Assembly (NCBI GenBank): GCA_029551925.1
Contig: JAKPEO010000121.1
Coordinates: 40,294-104,293, forward strand
From: a bacterium
GTDB lineage: Bacteria; JAGOBX01
Reading direction: 5' to 3'
DNA length: 64,000 nt
Shown: piece after piece, positions 1-9,798 of the stretch
How the letters are laid out: every line of letters starts with the position of its first letter
Position numbering within the stretch: the stretch's first letter is position 1
Translations under genes and position numbers: made by a program
Notes under the pieces: model-generated
The model's database searches: none
What the model was told of the DNA's origin: nothing
What the model saw: the letters and a program-made list of their open reading frames with translations, nothing else

Positions 1-1740
1 AATCATTCCCTGTGTAAATAGCGCTTTAAATGGCTCGCGAAAATTTACATAACCGGCATCATATAAAACTTTGACAATAAAACGCGAATATAATAAATGC
101 AATACAGCATGTTCAATGCCGCCGATATATTGGTCAACAGGCATCCATTTATTTACATCTTCTTTAATAAACGGAACATCGTCAGAATGCGGTGAGATAA
201 ATCTTAAAAAATACCAGCAGCTGCACAGCCATTGCGCGATTGTATCTGTTTCGCGTTTTGCCGACGCGCCGCATTTCGGACATGTTGTATTTACCCACTC
301 TTCAACTGATGCTAATGGACTCTGTCCTTTTGGCTTGAAATCTACTTTATCTGACGATGGAAGCAGCACTGGTAAATCGTTTTCAGGCACAGGCACTTCT
401 CCGCAATTTTCGCAAAATATAATAGGTATCGGCGCGCCCCAATATCTCTGCCGTGAAATCAGCCAATCTCTAATACGATAATTTATCTTGTATTCTCCTA
501 ATTTATTTGCTGATAAATATTCTATAATCTTTGGTATCGCCGGAAAATTGATAAGGCCATTAAATATACTGGAATTTACCATTATACCTTCGTCAACATA
601 CGCTTCTGTCATCTCTTCAACTATTAATTCTCTATCTTTCGGTTGTATAACTATTTTTATTGGAATATTGTATTTTTTAGCAAATTCAAAATCGCGCTGA
701 TCGTGAGCAGGCACTGCCATTACTGCGCCTGTGCCGTAATCCATTAGAGCATAATTTGCTATCCATAACGGCACTTTTTCATTATTTATAGGATTGATTA
801 CATATTTGCCTGTAAATACTCCTTCTTTTTCAGCAGTATCTGATGTGCGCTCTATAAAACTTTCTTTTTTTACTTTTTCGATGAATTCTAAAATTTTAGT
901 TTTTTCTGGATTATTTTCTATTATCTTCGCAATTATCGGATGCTCCGGCGCTATTGACATAAATGTCACGCCGAATAATGTGTCAGGTCTTGTAGTATAA
1001 CAAGGCAGCGGCTCGCCGCTGTCCGCTAATTTAAAATATACTATTGCGCCTTCGGAACGACCTATCCAATTGCGCTGCATAGTCACTACTTTTTCAGGCC
1101 AGTCAGTTAATAATTCTAAATCATCTAAAAGTTTTTGGCTGTATTCTGTAATTTTAAAAAACCATTGCTTTAAATCTTTTTTTGATACTTCTGCGCCGCA
1201 GCGCTCGCAACCGCCGTTTACTACTTCTTCGTTTGCTAATGTAGTATTACAAGAGGGACACCAATTAACAGGCGCTTCTTTTTTGTATGCTAATCCGCGC
1301 TCGTATAATTTTAAAAATATCCATTGCGTCCATTTGTAATAATTCGGTTCGCAAGTGGCAATTTCTCTTGACCAATCATAACCAATACCCCATTTTGAAA
1401 ATTGCTCTTTCATCTTTTTGATATTTGAATATGTGTAGTCTTCCGGCTTGATATTAGCTTTAATTGCAGCATTTTCAGCAGGCAATCCAAAAGCGTCCCA
1501 GCCCATCGGCGACAATACATTATAGCCGTTCATTATCATATATCTTACTACTGCATCACCTAATATGTAATTTCTGCCGTGACCTACGTGTAATGTTCCT
1601 GACGGATACGGAAACATTGTTAAACAATAATATTTCGGTTTGGTTTGGTCTGCTAAATCAACCTTAAATAATCCTTCTTTTTCCCAGCGTTTTTGCCATT
1701 TTTCTTCTATTTCGCGAAAATTGTAATCAATACTTTTCAC
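1..1740 (-). CDS. leuS: Leucyl-tRNA synthetase, 3' end beyond the window
   Basis: Charges tRNA-Leu with leucine in the cytoplasm. I translated the minus strand and read an open frame of 580 codons running off the window at base 1. The class I HIGH signature appears as HVGH near residue 48. It is followed by a Cys4 zinc knuckle (CPSC...CERC), the TRPDTLFG and [12 protein letters not shown] motifs of the CP1 editing domain, RQRYWG, and a second CxxC...CxxC pair. The bacterial enzyme is usually over 800 residues, so roughly the last third, including KMSKS and the anticodon-binding domain, is outside. The start is a GTG about ten bases after a GGGAG ribosome-binding site; no better in-frame start is visible. 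Confidence 0.95.
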   Translation of the reverse strand, partial: MKSIDYNFREIEEKWQKRWEKEGLFKVDLADQTKPKYYCLTMFPYPSGTLHVGHGRNYILGDAVVRYMIMNGYNVLSPMGWDAFGLPAENAAIKANIKPEDYTYSNIKKMKEQFSKWGIGYDWSREIATCEPNYYKWTQWIFLKLYERGLAYKKEAPVNWCPSCNTTLANEEVVNGGCERCGAEVSKKDLKQWFFKITEYSQKLLDDLELLTDWPEKVVTMQRNWIGRSEGAIVYFKLADSGEPLPCYTTRPDTLFGVTFMSIAPEHPIIAKIIENNPEKTKILEFIEKVKKESFIERTSDTAEKEGVFTGKYVINPINNEKVPLWIANYALMDYGTGAVMAVPAHDQRDFEFAKKYNIPIKIVIQPKDRELIVEEMTEAYVDEGIMVNSSIFNGLINFPAIPKIIEYLSANKLGEYKINYRIRDWLISRQRYWGAPIPIIFCENCGEVPVPENDLPVLLPSSDKVDFKPKGQSPLASVEEWVNTTCPKCGASAKRETDTIAQWLCSCWYFLRFISPHSDDVPFIKEDVNKWMPVDQYIGGIEHAVLHLLYSRFIVKVLYDAGYVNFREPFKALFTQGMI

Positions 1741-1804
1741 TTTATCAACACTCCCGTTTTTTTTTCAAAAAAATCTTTAAATTATATAAATAAAAAAATG
1801 AATT

Positions 1805-3403
1805 TCAATTATTTTTTTTTCTAAATCTTTTTGGCAAATCTAATTTCGCTATTTCGATATATTCCGAAAAATCGTAAAAAATATCAAAATCAAAAATTGT
1901 ATGTTTTTTGAATGATATGTTTAATGCAGTCAATTTTGAAATTAATGCTTGCGAACTATACGAATCTTTAAAAAATATAAATGTATTGGATTTATTAACA
2001 GATACTATATTAGTATAGGATGGGATTCTATCTTCATTATAAAAACCAGCGGCTGGCGAAGCGATTATTCGCTCATCGCTTAAATATGCAAGCGGATAAG
2101 CAATATACATATCGGCATAAACATATTTTATATTTTGCGATATTAAAAATTTTTCGGTTGCTCGATACTTATCAAAAAAATTTTGAATATCTTTTGTTTT
2201 ATCTATTTTCAGAATTTTTGTTAAATTCAAAAGTATAATTATGATAAATACCAGAACCGCTATTTTTTTGAAATTATTTTGTAAATGCGAGATTATATGA
2301 AATATTCCGATTGTTATTGCAGGATAAAACACCAGTATATATCTTTCTCTATCAGCAGCGCGCGAACTAATAGAAAACAAAATAAAAATAATCAAACTAT
2401 ACAATCCGACTAATTTAAAAAAATTAGTTTTTGATTTTAAACCAACAATTATTGTATAAATTAATACGCTGAAATATATCAGCCCGTCAAAATAATAATT
2501 TCCAGAATTTAATATTATGCTCTTTGATATTTTTATTATACCTAATGGTATATTAGTCAACATACCAATAATTTTTTGAAATATCAAAATATGTATTTGT
2601 GTATCAGCTGAATGATATGCGGACGATGAGATTCCTAAAAAAAACGCCGCTAATTTTTTGAAGGTTATAAAATTATTTTGAATATTATAATAAACAAGCG
2701 ACAGACAGCCAATTGTAAAAAATATTGCTAAATAAAAAAACAAAAAAGTTTTTCTATATTCTTTGTTTTTTAAAATATCGTATAAAAATAAAATTAAAAA
2801 TGAAAATATCACAAAAATCGAAAAAGGATTGACCCAAAACGCAAAACCAGAAATCAAAAAAAAACTATATAATACTGCAGCATTTTTCCGCGTTTCAAAA
2901 TATTTATACGCCAATAAAAATAAAATAAAGACAAACAATAAATTTTCAATATGTCCGCCAGTTGGCGATAAAGACCATTGTAATATCAGATACGGCGGCG
3001 CAGTCCAGAATAAGATTGATAACATTGCAATTTTTTTATTAAATAATTTTGCGATTAAAATAAAAACAAAAATTAATAATAAAAGTGAATAGAATGCAGG
3101 CGCTGATTTTAAAACATAAATAGAATTGCCGAATATAGAAAATAACAAAGCCACAGTATATCCTTCAAAACTACCCATATAATCTTGACCATATACAAAA
3201 ACTGGTCGAATTTTATTTTCGATTATATGTTTAGCCATTAATCCGATTAATGCTTCATCGCCGTCAAATATTAATTCGCTTTTGATTAATGCTCTATATC
3301 GCAAAAATCCTGCAAAACTTAAAATTATAAAAATTATAAACAGCGTTTTTATTTTTTGGGGAATTTGGCAAAATTTAAAGGGACAATATCTGCAAAAAGC
3401 CAT
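1805..3403 (-). CDS. GT39/ArnT-like membrane glycosyltransferase family protein
   Basis: The 532-residue product is a polytopic membrane protein with roughly ten to twelve hydrophobic helices and a short soluble C-terminus. Near the end of the first helix it carries the acidic motif DGDEALIG in the first predicted periplasmic loop, where the ArnT/PMT-like (GT39/PMT_2) fold places its catalytic aspartate. Family knowledge suggests transfer of a sugar from a polyprenyl-phosphate donor to a lipid or protein at the outer face of the inner membrane; the substrate cannot be read from the sequence. It lies about ten bases after a GAF/GGDEF-like gene, probably by operon packing rather than shared function. 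No clear ribosome-binding site precedes the ATG. Confidence 0.72.
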   Translation of the reverse strand: MAFCRYCPFKFCQIPQKIKTLFIIFIILSFAGFLRYRALIKSELIFDGDEALIGLMAKHIIENKIRPVFVYGQDYMGSFEGYTVALLFSIFGNSIYVLKSAPAFYSLLLLIFVFILIAKLFNKKIAMLSILFWTAPPYLILQWSLSPTGGHIENLLFVFILFLLAYKYFETRKNAAVLYSFFLISGFAFWVNPFSIFVIFSFLILFLYDILKNKEYRKTFLFFYLAIFFTIGCLSLVYYNIQNNFITFKKLAAFFLGISSSAYHSADTQIHILIFQKIIGMLTNIPLGIIKISKSIILNSGNYYFDGLIYFSVLIYTIIVGLKSKTNFFKLVGLYSLIIFILFSISSRAADRERYILVFYPAITIGIFHIISHLQNNFKKIAVLVFIIIILLNLTKILKIDKTKDIQNFFDKYRATEKFLISQNIKYVYADMYIAYPLAYLSDERIIASPAAGFYNEDRIPSYTNIVSVNKSNTFIFFKDSYSSQALISKLTALNISFKKHTIFDFDIFYDFSEYIEIAKLDLPKRFRKKNN

Positions 3404-3413
3404 CTTTTAATTT

Positions 3414-4346
3414 TTAGATTTGAGACAGACAATGTTCGAGTATCTCATTAACATTTTTTCCGTCAATCGGATAACTTGAAACACCGCAAACAACATTTAA
3501 TATCGGATAATTTGTTATATCTGAAGGATAATATTTTTTTGCTTCGACATTTGTATATAATCGCTCGACTTTTTTTTGAGCGCCGCCTTTGCCGGTTTCT
3601 GGCGTGATTACAGCAAATGTGTTCAAATTATAGACCGCGCAAATATCTACGCGGCGCGAAGTATTTTTTATAAATGCGCCGAAATAACGCAATGTTTCTT
3701 TTATTTTCGTATCATCCCATTTTTTTATTAATTCATTAAAATTTGTTATTTTTATCAATATCAATGAATATACTTCATTATATCGTTCAGCGCGGTCATT
3801 TTCTCGTCGCAAATTTTCAATAAAAAATGAATAATTATACAATCCAGTTGTCTCATCTATAAAATTTAATGTTAATTCCTCGCCGGTCATATTGAAATTT
3901 TTAAGTGCATTAAGTATCAATGTCGCATAATTTTCTAAATAATTTATGGTCTTTTCAGAAAAATTATTTGTCTTACTCGATGAGACATTTATTATTGCAA
4001 TTACTTTATCATTATCAATTATTGGATAAGCGATTATAGACCCGAAATTCTCGCGCTGAAATGAAAAATTTTTGAAATATTCAGAATTAAAAACATTGTT
4101 TTCATAAATACATTTCTTTTCGCTATACGCTTTACCTGCGATACCGTCATTAAAATCAAATGAGATATTTAATATTGAATCCATCGATAGCCCTATCGCT
4201 TCGATAATAGACAATTTCTGTTTGATTTCATCGGGCACCATTAGCGAAACAATATCTGCTTTTAAATCATTTGATATTGTAGTCAATATTAATTTAAAAA
4301 CATTTTTTATATCGTATAATGCTGAATATTTGTCTGCTGCATTCAT
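3414..4346 (-). CDS. GAF domain plus degenerate GGDEF domain protein
   Basis: A cytoplasmic 310-residue protein. Residues about 20-150 look like a GAF sensor domain (GIAGKAYSEKK, then a PIIDNDKVIAIINV strand pair). Residues about 160-310 follow the diguanylate cyclase fold, starting DETTGLYNYSFF as in active enzymes. Where the GG(D/E)EF signature should stand, the protein has YNLNTF (residues 239-244). The two glycines and both acidic residues are gone, so c-di-GMP synthesis is very unlikely. It may act as a binding or regulatory domain. It follows cheV by six bases and is probably cotranscribed, suggesting a link to chemotaxis signalling. Confidence 0.8.
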   Translation of the reverse strand: MNAADKYSALYDIKNVFKLILTTISNDLKADIVSLMVPDEIKQKLSIIEAIGLSMDSILNISFDFNDGIAGKAYSEKKCIYENNVFNSEYFKNFSFQRENFGSIIAYPIIDNDKVIAIINVSSSKTNNFSEKTINYLENYATLILNALKNFNMTGEELTLNFIDETTGLYNYSFFIENLRRENDRAERYNEVYSLILIKITNFNELIKKWDDTKIKETLRYFGAFIKNTSRRVDICAVYNLNTFAVITPETGKGGAQKKVERLYTNVEAKKYYPSDITNYPILNVVCGVSSYPIDGKNVNEILEHCLSQI

Positions 4347-4352
4347 AAAAAA

Positions 4353-5318
4353 TTAGTTCGGATAAAATTGTTTGATGACTTTATCAAGTGTCGCTTTTAT
4401 ATGTTCAACTGAAAATTTAGTGATGTATTCATCTGCGCCAACTTCTTTACCGCGTAATTTTACATTATCGCCGCTTAATGATGTGTGCATTATTACAGGC
4501 AATTTTTGCAATACATTATCTGTTTTTATTTTATTAGTCAATGTATAGCCGTCCATCTGCGGCATTTCTATATCTGTAATTACAATTGATACTATTGAAT
4601 TAATAGACACATCTTGCTCTTCTGCCTGCGCTTTTAAATTATTCAACATTTTAAGCGCTTCAGCTCCGTTTTCCGCTAACATAACATTAAAACCCAATTT
4701 TGTTAATAATTCATTCATCTGTTTTCTAACTATTTTTGAATCGTCCGCTAATAATACTGTATGTTTTTTATGAACTTCTTTTTTCTTTTCTTCTACACTA
4801 ACATTACCAACTTCAACATCAGTAACAGGATTAATTTCATTCACTATTCTTTCAAAATCCAGTATTACTAATGATTCGTCATTTTCTAATTTTACTACTC
4901 CAATAATTAAATCAGATTCAGGTGATGATGTTATTTTTGGCGAGGGTAAAATTTTTTGCCACGAAATTCTATGTATCTGCACTACTTCATGAACCAATAA
5001 CCCAATAAATATATTATTGAATTCTGCAACAATCACTATATTTCTTGAATATTCGCGTTCTTCGCCGCCTAATCTTTCTACTAAATTTAACAGCGGGATA
5101 TTTTCATCGCGCAGGTTAAACATTCCGTCTATATATTCTATTTTTTCTGGCAGCGGCACGATTTTCGGTGTCTTGATTACTTCTCTCACTTTAAAAACAT
5201 TTATGCCATAATTACATTTTTTTTCATTACCAAATTTATCTTTTTTATAAATTACAAATTGTATTAATTCCATTAAATTTGTGCCGACTTTTACTACATC
5301 GCCTATTGGTTTCGCCAT
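4353..5318 (-). CDS. cheV: Chemotaxis coupling protein CheV (CheW plus receiver)
   Basis: CheV couples chemoreceptors to CheA and adjusts the signal through phosphorylation of its receiver. Residues about 15-165 form a CheW-like domain. Residues about 190-315 form a receiver with all expected residues: D192/D193 for metal, D249 as phosphoacceptor in TDIEMPQMDG, T279 and K301. It should therefore be phosphorylatable. A good AAGGAG ribosome-binding site lies just before the ATG, and a TTGACA-17-TAGAAT promoter stands upstream. The GAF/degenerate-GGDEF gene follows six bases later. Confidence 0.93.
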   Translation of the reverse strand: MAKPIGDVVKVGTNLMELIQFVIYKKDKFGNEKKCNYGINVFKVREVIKTPKIVPLPEKIEYIDGMFNLRDENIPLLNLVERLGGEEREYSRNIVIVAEFNNIFIGLLVHEVVQIHRISWQKILPSPKITSSPESDLIIGVVKLENDESLVILDFERIVNEINPVTDVEVGNVSVEEKKKEVHKKHTVLLADDSKIVRKQMNELLTKLGFNVMLAENGAEALKMLNNLKAQAEEQDVSINSIVSIVITDIEMPQMDGYTLTNKIKTDNVLQKLPVIMHTSLSGDNVKLRGKEVGADEYITKFSVEHIKATLDKVIKQFYPN

Positions 5319-5359
5319 TTTTTTCTCCTTAATTTCAAAAATTAAAATATTTTTTATAT

Positions 5360-5388
5360 ATTCTATTTTTAAATAAAAAAAATGTCAA
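5360..5388 (-). promoter_or_regulatory. Sigma-70-type promoter for cheV
   Basis: On the minus strand TTGACA (5383-5388) and TAGAAT (5360-5365) are separated by 17 bases. This matches the vegetative consensus closely and sits about 40 bases before the cheV start. No flagellar sigma-28 motif was seen here. Confidence 0.6.
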
Positions 5389-5397
5389 TTAAAAAAA

Positions 5398-6339
5398 TCA
5401 ATATACGCTAAAATACCAATTATAATAAAACCATGATAATATACATAAAACTAATGCGCCGCCAACTATTATCAGATAAAATAAAAATGTATTATCTGTA
5501 ATAAATTTCAATCGGTCTATACCGCTCTCTTCTTTTGACATTATATATTTTATTTTTTTTTCTTTTAATTCTGGCTTTACTTCAAATCTGCAAAATACAT
5601 TTTTTGTGATATTAAATACAGCGTATTCTTTATCACTATCTTTATAAAATTCTACAAAACTACCGTATAATCTGCCGAATTTATAATTAGGCAGTTTTTT
5701 ATAAAATTTTTCAGTGTAATTTGGGTCAGCAGGTATTAATGGTATTAGATCATTTTTCTTCAACTTTTTTATCTGTTTGCCTAATAATTCATCTACTATC
5801 GGCTCGACATTAATAAATTTATCTACTGGCGATTCTAATAATTCTTTCTCTTTATCTTCTTCTTTTTTTGTTTTTTCCTGTATGATTTCGTCTTCAATTA
5901 TATTTTTTTCTATTTCACATTGAACTTCCAATCTTCCAGGAATAAATTCCGATAATTTACTTTTTATTGTTTCTACTACCATTCCATATTTTTCACTATC
6001 AGCATAATCAAAAATATTTTCACGAAAAGTAGTATCTTCTAATGCTTGCGTAATCGCTTCCATCATATCTTCTGTCAGCGGCTGATTTATCATCTCTTTT
6101 TTAGTAAGCGAAAAATTAAATATTTTCTCTTTTAATGTATTCCATCTTTGGTCAATTATAAATTCTTCAAAAAAATTAGGCAACAGCGATGCTAATACTT
6201 GCTTAAACCCAACTAATTTACTATCGCGACGAATTGAAAAAAATATAAAAGAATACGCTACTAATTTTACAGCGCGGAATTTAATTTTAAAAATTATTTC
6301 TTCTTTGGTATTTTGTTTTTCGTTTACTACGCCTTCCAC
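5398..6339 (-). CDS. Unknown protein with C-terminal membrane anchor
   Basis: I do not recognise this 313-residue protein. The first half is soluble and moderately hydrophobic. The middle (about 150-190) is a highly charged, glutamate- and lysine-rich linker. A globular segment follows, and a single hydrophobic helix (about 283-307) ends close to the C-terminus, so it is probably tail-anchored with the bulk in the cytoplasm. The start is a GTG with a weak AAAGAG-like site upstream. It is upstream of cheV on the same strand, but cheV has its own promoter. Confidence 0.6.
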   Translation of the reverse strand: MEGVVNEKQNTKEEIIFKIKFRAVKLVAYSFIFFSIRRDSKLVGFKQVLASLLPNFFEEFIIDQRWNTLKEKIFNFSLTKKEMINQPLTEDMMEAITQALEDTTFRENIFDYADSEKYGMVVETIKSKLSEFIPGRLEVQCEIEKNIIEDEIIQEKTKKEEDKEKELLESPVDKFINVEPIVDELLGKQIKKLKKNDLIPLIPADPNYTEKFYKKLPNYKFGRLYGSFVEFYKDSDKEYAVFNITKNVFCRFEVKPELKEKKIKYIMSKEESGIDRLKFITDNTFLFYLIIVGGALVLCILSWFYYNWYFSVY

Positions 6340-6482
6340 TTTTTACTCTTTAATCACAATTTTTATTTTTTCAAAAATAATATATATTTTTTTTTTATTT
6401 GTCAATAAAAATCACTTAATTTTTATATTTTTTTCTAAATTACAATTTTTTTTTATGCGCAACAAAAATTAAAATATATTTA

Positions 6483-7172
6483 CTATTTCTGTTTAAAAAT
6501 ATTTATATCTATTTGCTCGCGCGTAGTTTGGTGATATTCAATGTTTATATTTATATTATTAGTTTTTATATTTCCGTTATGATTTACAGGATAATCAGCG
6601 CCAGCGCGCCATTTATTGCTTTCAGGTATAATATATGGTTTTATATAATTATTTTCTATAAGTCCTTTGGTATCAAATGTTATATAACTATCAAGTATTT
6701 TCGACATTTCATTATCTGGCGTAACATCAAAATAAAAGCCGCCCGGCTGATAACTTACCCAAACATCTTGATTATAAGTCGTATAATTTTCCGTCATATA
6801 AATTTTAATTTTTTTTACTTCGCCCATTGCTATTAAAAATGGCGGAATTTGATATTTTCTTTGTAGTCGCGCAAATTCTACCGTGCCGTCTGATATGCTC
6901 ACTCTAATAATCGGCATAGTTTTATATATCTGTTCGTATTTTGCTTTCTGCTGCTCTTCATAAATCTTTTTTTGTTCTAACATTTTTTCTTGGTATTGTA
7001 AATCTTGTTGATATTTCTGCGCATCTATCTCTGCTTGTTTTTTACGCGCTTCTAATTGTTCTTGCTCGCTTAATTTCATAAATTCTTTTTTAGTCATACC
7101 TAACGGATATTTTGTTGAGCAAGCAAGTAAAAGCACTGCAATAAAAAAAATAATAACTCCGTATTTTTTCAT
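6483..7172 (-). CDS. Putative lipoprotein with coiled-coil stalk
   Basis: The product starts with a lipoprotein signal: MKKYG, a hydrophobic stretch and the lipobox LLAC. I chose this ATG over one 23 codons upstream because the upstream extension is not signal-like. After the lipidated cysteine comes a Glu/Gln/Lys-rich coiled-coil segment (about residues 25-85), then a globular C-terminal part without a recognised motif. It should be anchored in the inner or outer membrane facing the periplasm. No function can be assigned. Confidence 0.65.
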   Translation of the reverse strand: MKKYGVIIFFIAVLLLACSTKYPLGMTKKEFMKLSEQEQLEARKKQAEIDAQKYQQDLQYQEKMLEQKKIYEEQQKAKYEQIYKTMPIIRVSISDGTVEFARLQRKYQIPPFLIAMGEVKKIKIYMTENYTTYNQDVWVSYQPGGFYFDVTPDNEMSKILDSYITFDTKGLIENNYIKPYIIPESNKWRAGADYPVNHNGNIKTNNININIEYHQTTREQIDINIFKQK

Positions 7173-7418
7173 ATTATCTTTTTCGCCTATATGTAATCTA
7201 AAAATATTATAAAAATTTATATTACCGCAAAAAAAAATCAATTGTTTTTTAATAGAAAAAATAAATACAACTGGGGATTTATTAATAAACTATACCTGCG
7301 CAAAGGTTTTCGATATCAAATAAAAAAATACAGCAAAAAAAATAATTCATTCTTTTGTTAAAAATATTGTTTTTTTTTTGCCGGCGCACCTCAAAAAAAA
7401 TTATTCGATAAATTTATA

Positions 7419-7446
7419 TTGAAAAAAAAAAATGTAAAAGTATAAT
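7419..7446 (+). promoter_or_regulatory. Sigma-70-type promoter for the hisH operon
   Basis: TTGAAA (7419-7424) and a perfect TATAAT (7441-7446) are 16 bases apart, 38 bases before the hisH ATG. This 243-base gap between divergent genes holds nothing else I can identify. Confidence 0.6.
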
Positions 7447-7484
7447 CTAAAATTTAAAATTATTGTTTTTGGAAAAAGCAAAAT

Positions 7485-8096
7485 ATGAAGGTATCAGTTG
7501 TTGATTATAATATTGGCAATATAAAAAGCGTAGTCAAAGCATTAAAATATTTAGGCGCTGATGTTAGATTAGCGGCAAATGCAAATGATATAAAAACCAG
7601 TGAAAAATTGATTTTACCAGGCGTGAGCGCATTTGGCGCGGCTATGGATAATTTAAAAAAATTAGAATTAATACAAGCAATACAAGATTATATAAAATCC
7701 GGCAAATGGTTTTTAGGAATATGCGTAGGTTTACAGTTGCTTTTTGAAACAAGCGAAGAATCGCCTAACTCGCAAGGTTTAAAAATTATACCGGGCATAG
7801 TAAAAAAAATGGACGATACAAAATTAATAGTTCCGCATATCGGCTGGAATACTATTAAAATTCTTAAACCCAGCATTTTTTTTAAAGGATTGTCTGTTAA
7901 CGAAAATTTATATTTTTATTTTGTACATTCTTATTATGTATGTCCTAATGATAAAAATGTGATAATTGCCGCAACTAACTACGGTTCTGATTTTTGTTCC
8001 GCTGTTGAATATAATAATGTTATAGCCACACAATTTCACCCAGAAAAAAGTCAAAACAACGGATTGCAATGTTTAAAAAATTTTTTAGAACTATAA
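7485..8096 (+). CDS. hisH: Imidazole glycerol phosphate synthase, glutaminase subunit
   Basis: The glutamine amidotransferase half of IGP synthase passes ammonia to HisF in histidine synthesis. Its 203 residues fit the family. Visible motifs are VVDYNIGNIKSV at the N-terminus, LPGVSAFG, the nucleophile in GICVGLQLLFE, and the His-Glu pair in FHPEKS. No hisF or other his gene is nearby. HisH-like proteins also serve some nonulosonic-acid or other amidation pathways, so the partner is uncertain. The next gene starts immediately after its stop codon. Confidence 0.88.
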   Translation: MKVSVVDYNIGNIKSVVKALKYLGADVRLAANANDIKTSEKLILPGVSAFGAAMDNLKKLELIQAIQDYIKSGKWFLGICVGLQLLFETSEESPNSQGLKIIPGIVKKMDDTKLIVPHIGWNTIKILKPSIFFKGLSVNENLYFYFVHSYYVCPNDKNVIIAATNYGSDFCSAVEYNNVIATQFHPEKSQNNGLQCLKNFLEL

Positions 8097-9797
8097 ATGA
8101 AACTCAAAATAAATTTATTATTATTATTTATTTTTATATTGTCTAATTGTTCGACATTAAAAATAAAAAAAAACATCGAATCTGCGGATATTAGAATAAC
8201 AAAAAAATTAAATGAACAAAATTTGATAAATATAGATAATGAAAATATAGAAATTTCAGAATTAGAAAACAATAAAAACAAAGCTCGCGTAAAATTCCAT
8301 ATTTCAAATCTATATTTTTATGATGAAAATTATAATGCCGCATTGCAATATTTATTAGAAGCACTGCAATTAGATACTGCTAATGCTTATTATCATTACA
8401 AATTAGGCGAGATATATTCGATATTGCGCAATATTCCAAAAGCAAAAAGATACTATTTAAATTCTTTAATGCTAATGTCGGAAAATCCAGATATTTATTA
8501 CAAATTAGGCAAATTGTATTTATTAGAAAACTCGCCAAAAATCGCTTTAAATTATCTTATCAAAGCGTTTAATTCAAAAAATCAATATTACTCAAAAGAT
8601 ACAGAATTTTTGTTTAATTTGGCAAATGCGTATTATTTAAACGGCTTATATGAAAATGCGCTGTTTTATTATAAACAATGTTCGGACGCCTATTATAATA
8701 ATCCAGCAATATTATATAATATCGGGCTTTCGTATTATATGACAAATGATTTGAATAACGCGGAAAAATCATTTTTGCAAGTATTAGAATTAAACGAAAA
8801 TTATTTTGAAGCGTATATACAATTAATGCAAATTTATTCGCTGCAAAATAACCTTGACGAAGCGGACAAAGTATTTAATAAATTTCTTTCTGCTGAATTT
8901 TCCAAAAGCGATTCCAAAAAAAAAGATGTGTTTTTAACAAGCGCTGGTATTTATTTTGCCAATAACGACAGATTAGACGCAGCAATATCTGCATTTGAAA
9001 AATTAATTGAAAAATATCCACAAAATAGCAATGTTATTTTTATGTTGGCAAAATTGTATTTTTATAATGATAAATTCGATAGCGCGCTGCCGCTATTTAC
9101 ACAATTAGCAGAAAAAAAAAACGAGATGCCAGAACCATTTATTTTTTTGGGATACATCTATCAAAGAAAAATGGCATTTCGTCATTCTATCATAAATTTT
9201 GAAAAAGCGCTAAAATTAAGACCGAATATACCGGAATTATGGCTGATGCTTGCCACTGCTTATTCAAAAAATAAACAAGATACAGATGCATTAAACTTAT
9301 TGGAAAGAGCAGTAAAATACGAAAATCTCAAAACGCCTGAAATATATTACTATTTAGCGTATTTATATTTTTCGCAAAAAAATAGCGATATGACTTTTCA
9401 TTATTATGAACAGATTATCGAACATTTTCCAAATTATGCAGATGCCCATATATACAATTATGTCGGCTATTCTTATTTAGAAAAAAATATTAATTTCGAT
9501 ACTGCGTTTGATTTTATTTCACGAGCGGTAAAAGAACAACCCGATAATCCTTATTATTTAGACAGTCTCGGCTGGTATTATTATTTAACGCAGGATTATA
9601 AAAAATCTCTTGAAATATTTAACAAAATAGATTTAGAAAATTTTCAAGATGCGGTAGTATATGAACATTGCGGCGATGTTTTATATAAACTCGGAGATTA
9701 CGAAAAATCTTTGGAATGGTATGAAAAATCCTATAATATCGACAAACGCGAAGAATTAAAAAATAAAATAAAAAATTTAAAAAAAAACGGAAATTAA
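8097..9797 (+). CDS. TPR-repeat lipoprotein
   Basis: A 566-residue protein with an N-terminal hydrophobic signal ending in the lipobox LSNC, so it is probably lipidated and periplasm-facing. From about residue 60 to the end it is built of tetratricopeptide repeats, recognisable by repeated YYNIGLSYY and AYIQLMQIY-like helix pairs. TPR arrays bind other proteins; such lipoproteins often serve as scaffolds in outer-membrane or secretion complexes. Its ATG begins on the base after the hisH stop, so translation is probably coupled. Confidence 0.82.
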   Translation: MKLKINLLLLFIFILSNCSTLKIKKNIESADIRITKKLNEQNLINIDNENIEISELENNKNKARVKFHISNLYFYDENYNAALQYLLEALQLDTANAYYHYKLGEIYSILRNIPKAKRYYLNSLMLMSENPDIYYKLGKLYLLENSPKIALNYLIKAFNSKNQYYSKDTEFLFNLANAYYLNGLYENALFYYKQCSDAYYNNPAILYNIGLSYYMTNDLNNAEKSFLQVLELNENYFEAYIQLMQIYSLQNNLDEADKVFNKFLSAEFSKSDSKKKDVFLTSAGIYFANNDRLDAAISAFEKLIEKYPQNSNVIFMLAKLYFYNDKFDSALPLFTQLAEKKNEMPEPFIFLGYIYQRKMAFRHSIINFEKALKLRPNIPELWLMLATAYSKNKQDTDALNLLERAVKYENLKTPEIYYYLAYLYFSQKNSDMTFHYYEQIIEHFPNYADAHIYNYVGYSYLEKNINFDTAFDFISRAVKEQPDNPYYLDSLGWYYYLTQDYKKSLEIFNKIDLENFQDAVVYEHCGDVLYKLGDYEKSLEWYEKSYNIDKREELKNKIKNLKKNGN

Positions 9798-9798
9798 T

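Noticed and set aside
71-1667. Plus-strand ORFs at the left edge
   Set aside because: They are shadows of leuS, whose minus-strand translation shows all expected synthetase motifs.
7107-7241. Longer start for the lipoprotein at 7241
   Set aside because: The extra 23 residues would bury the signal peptide; the ATG at 7172 gives a textbook lipoprotein signal.
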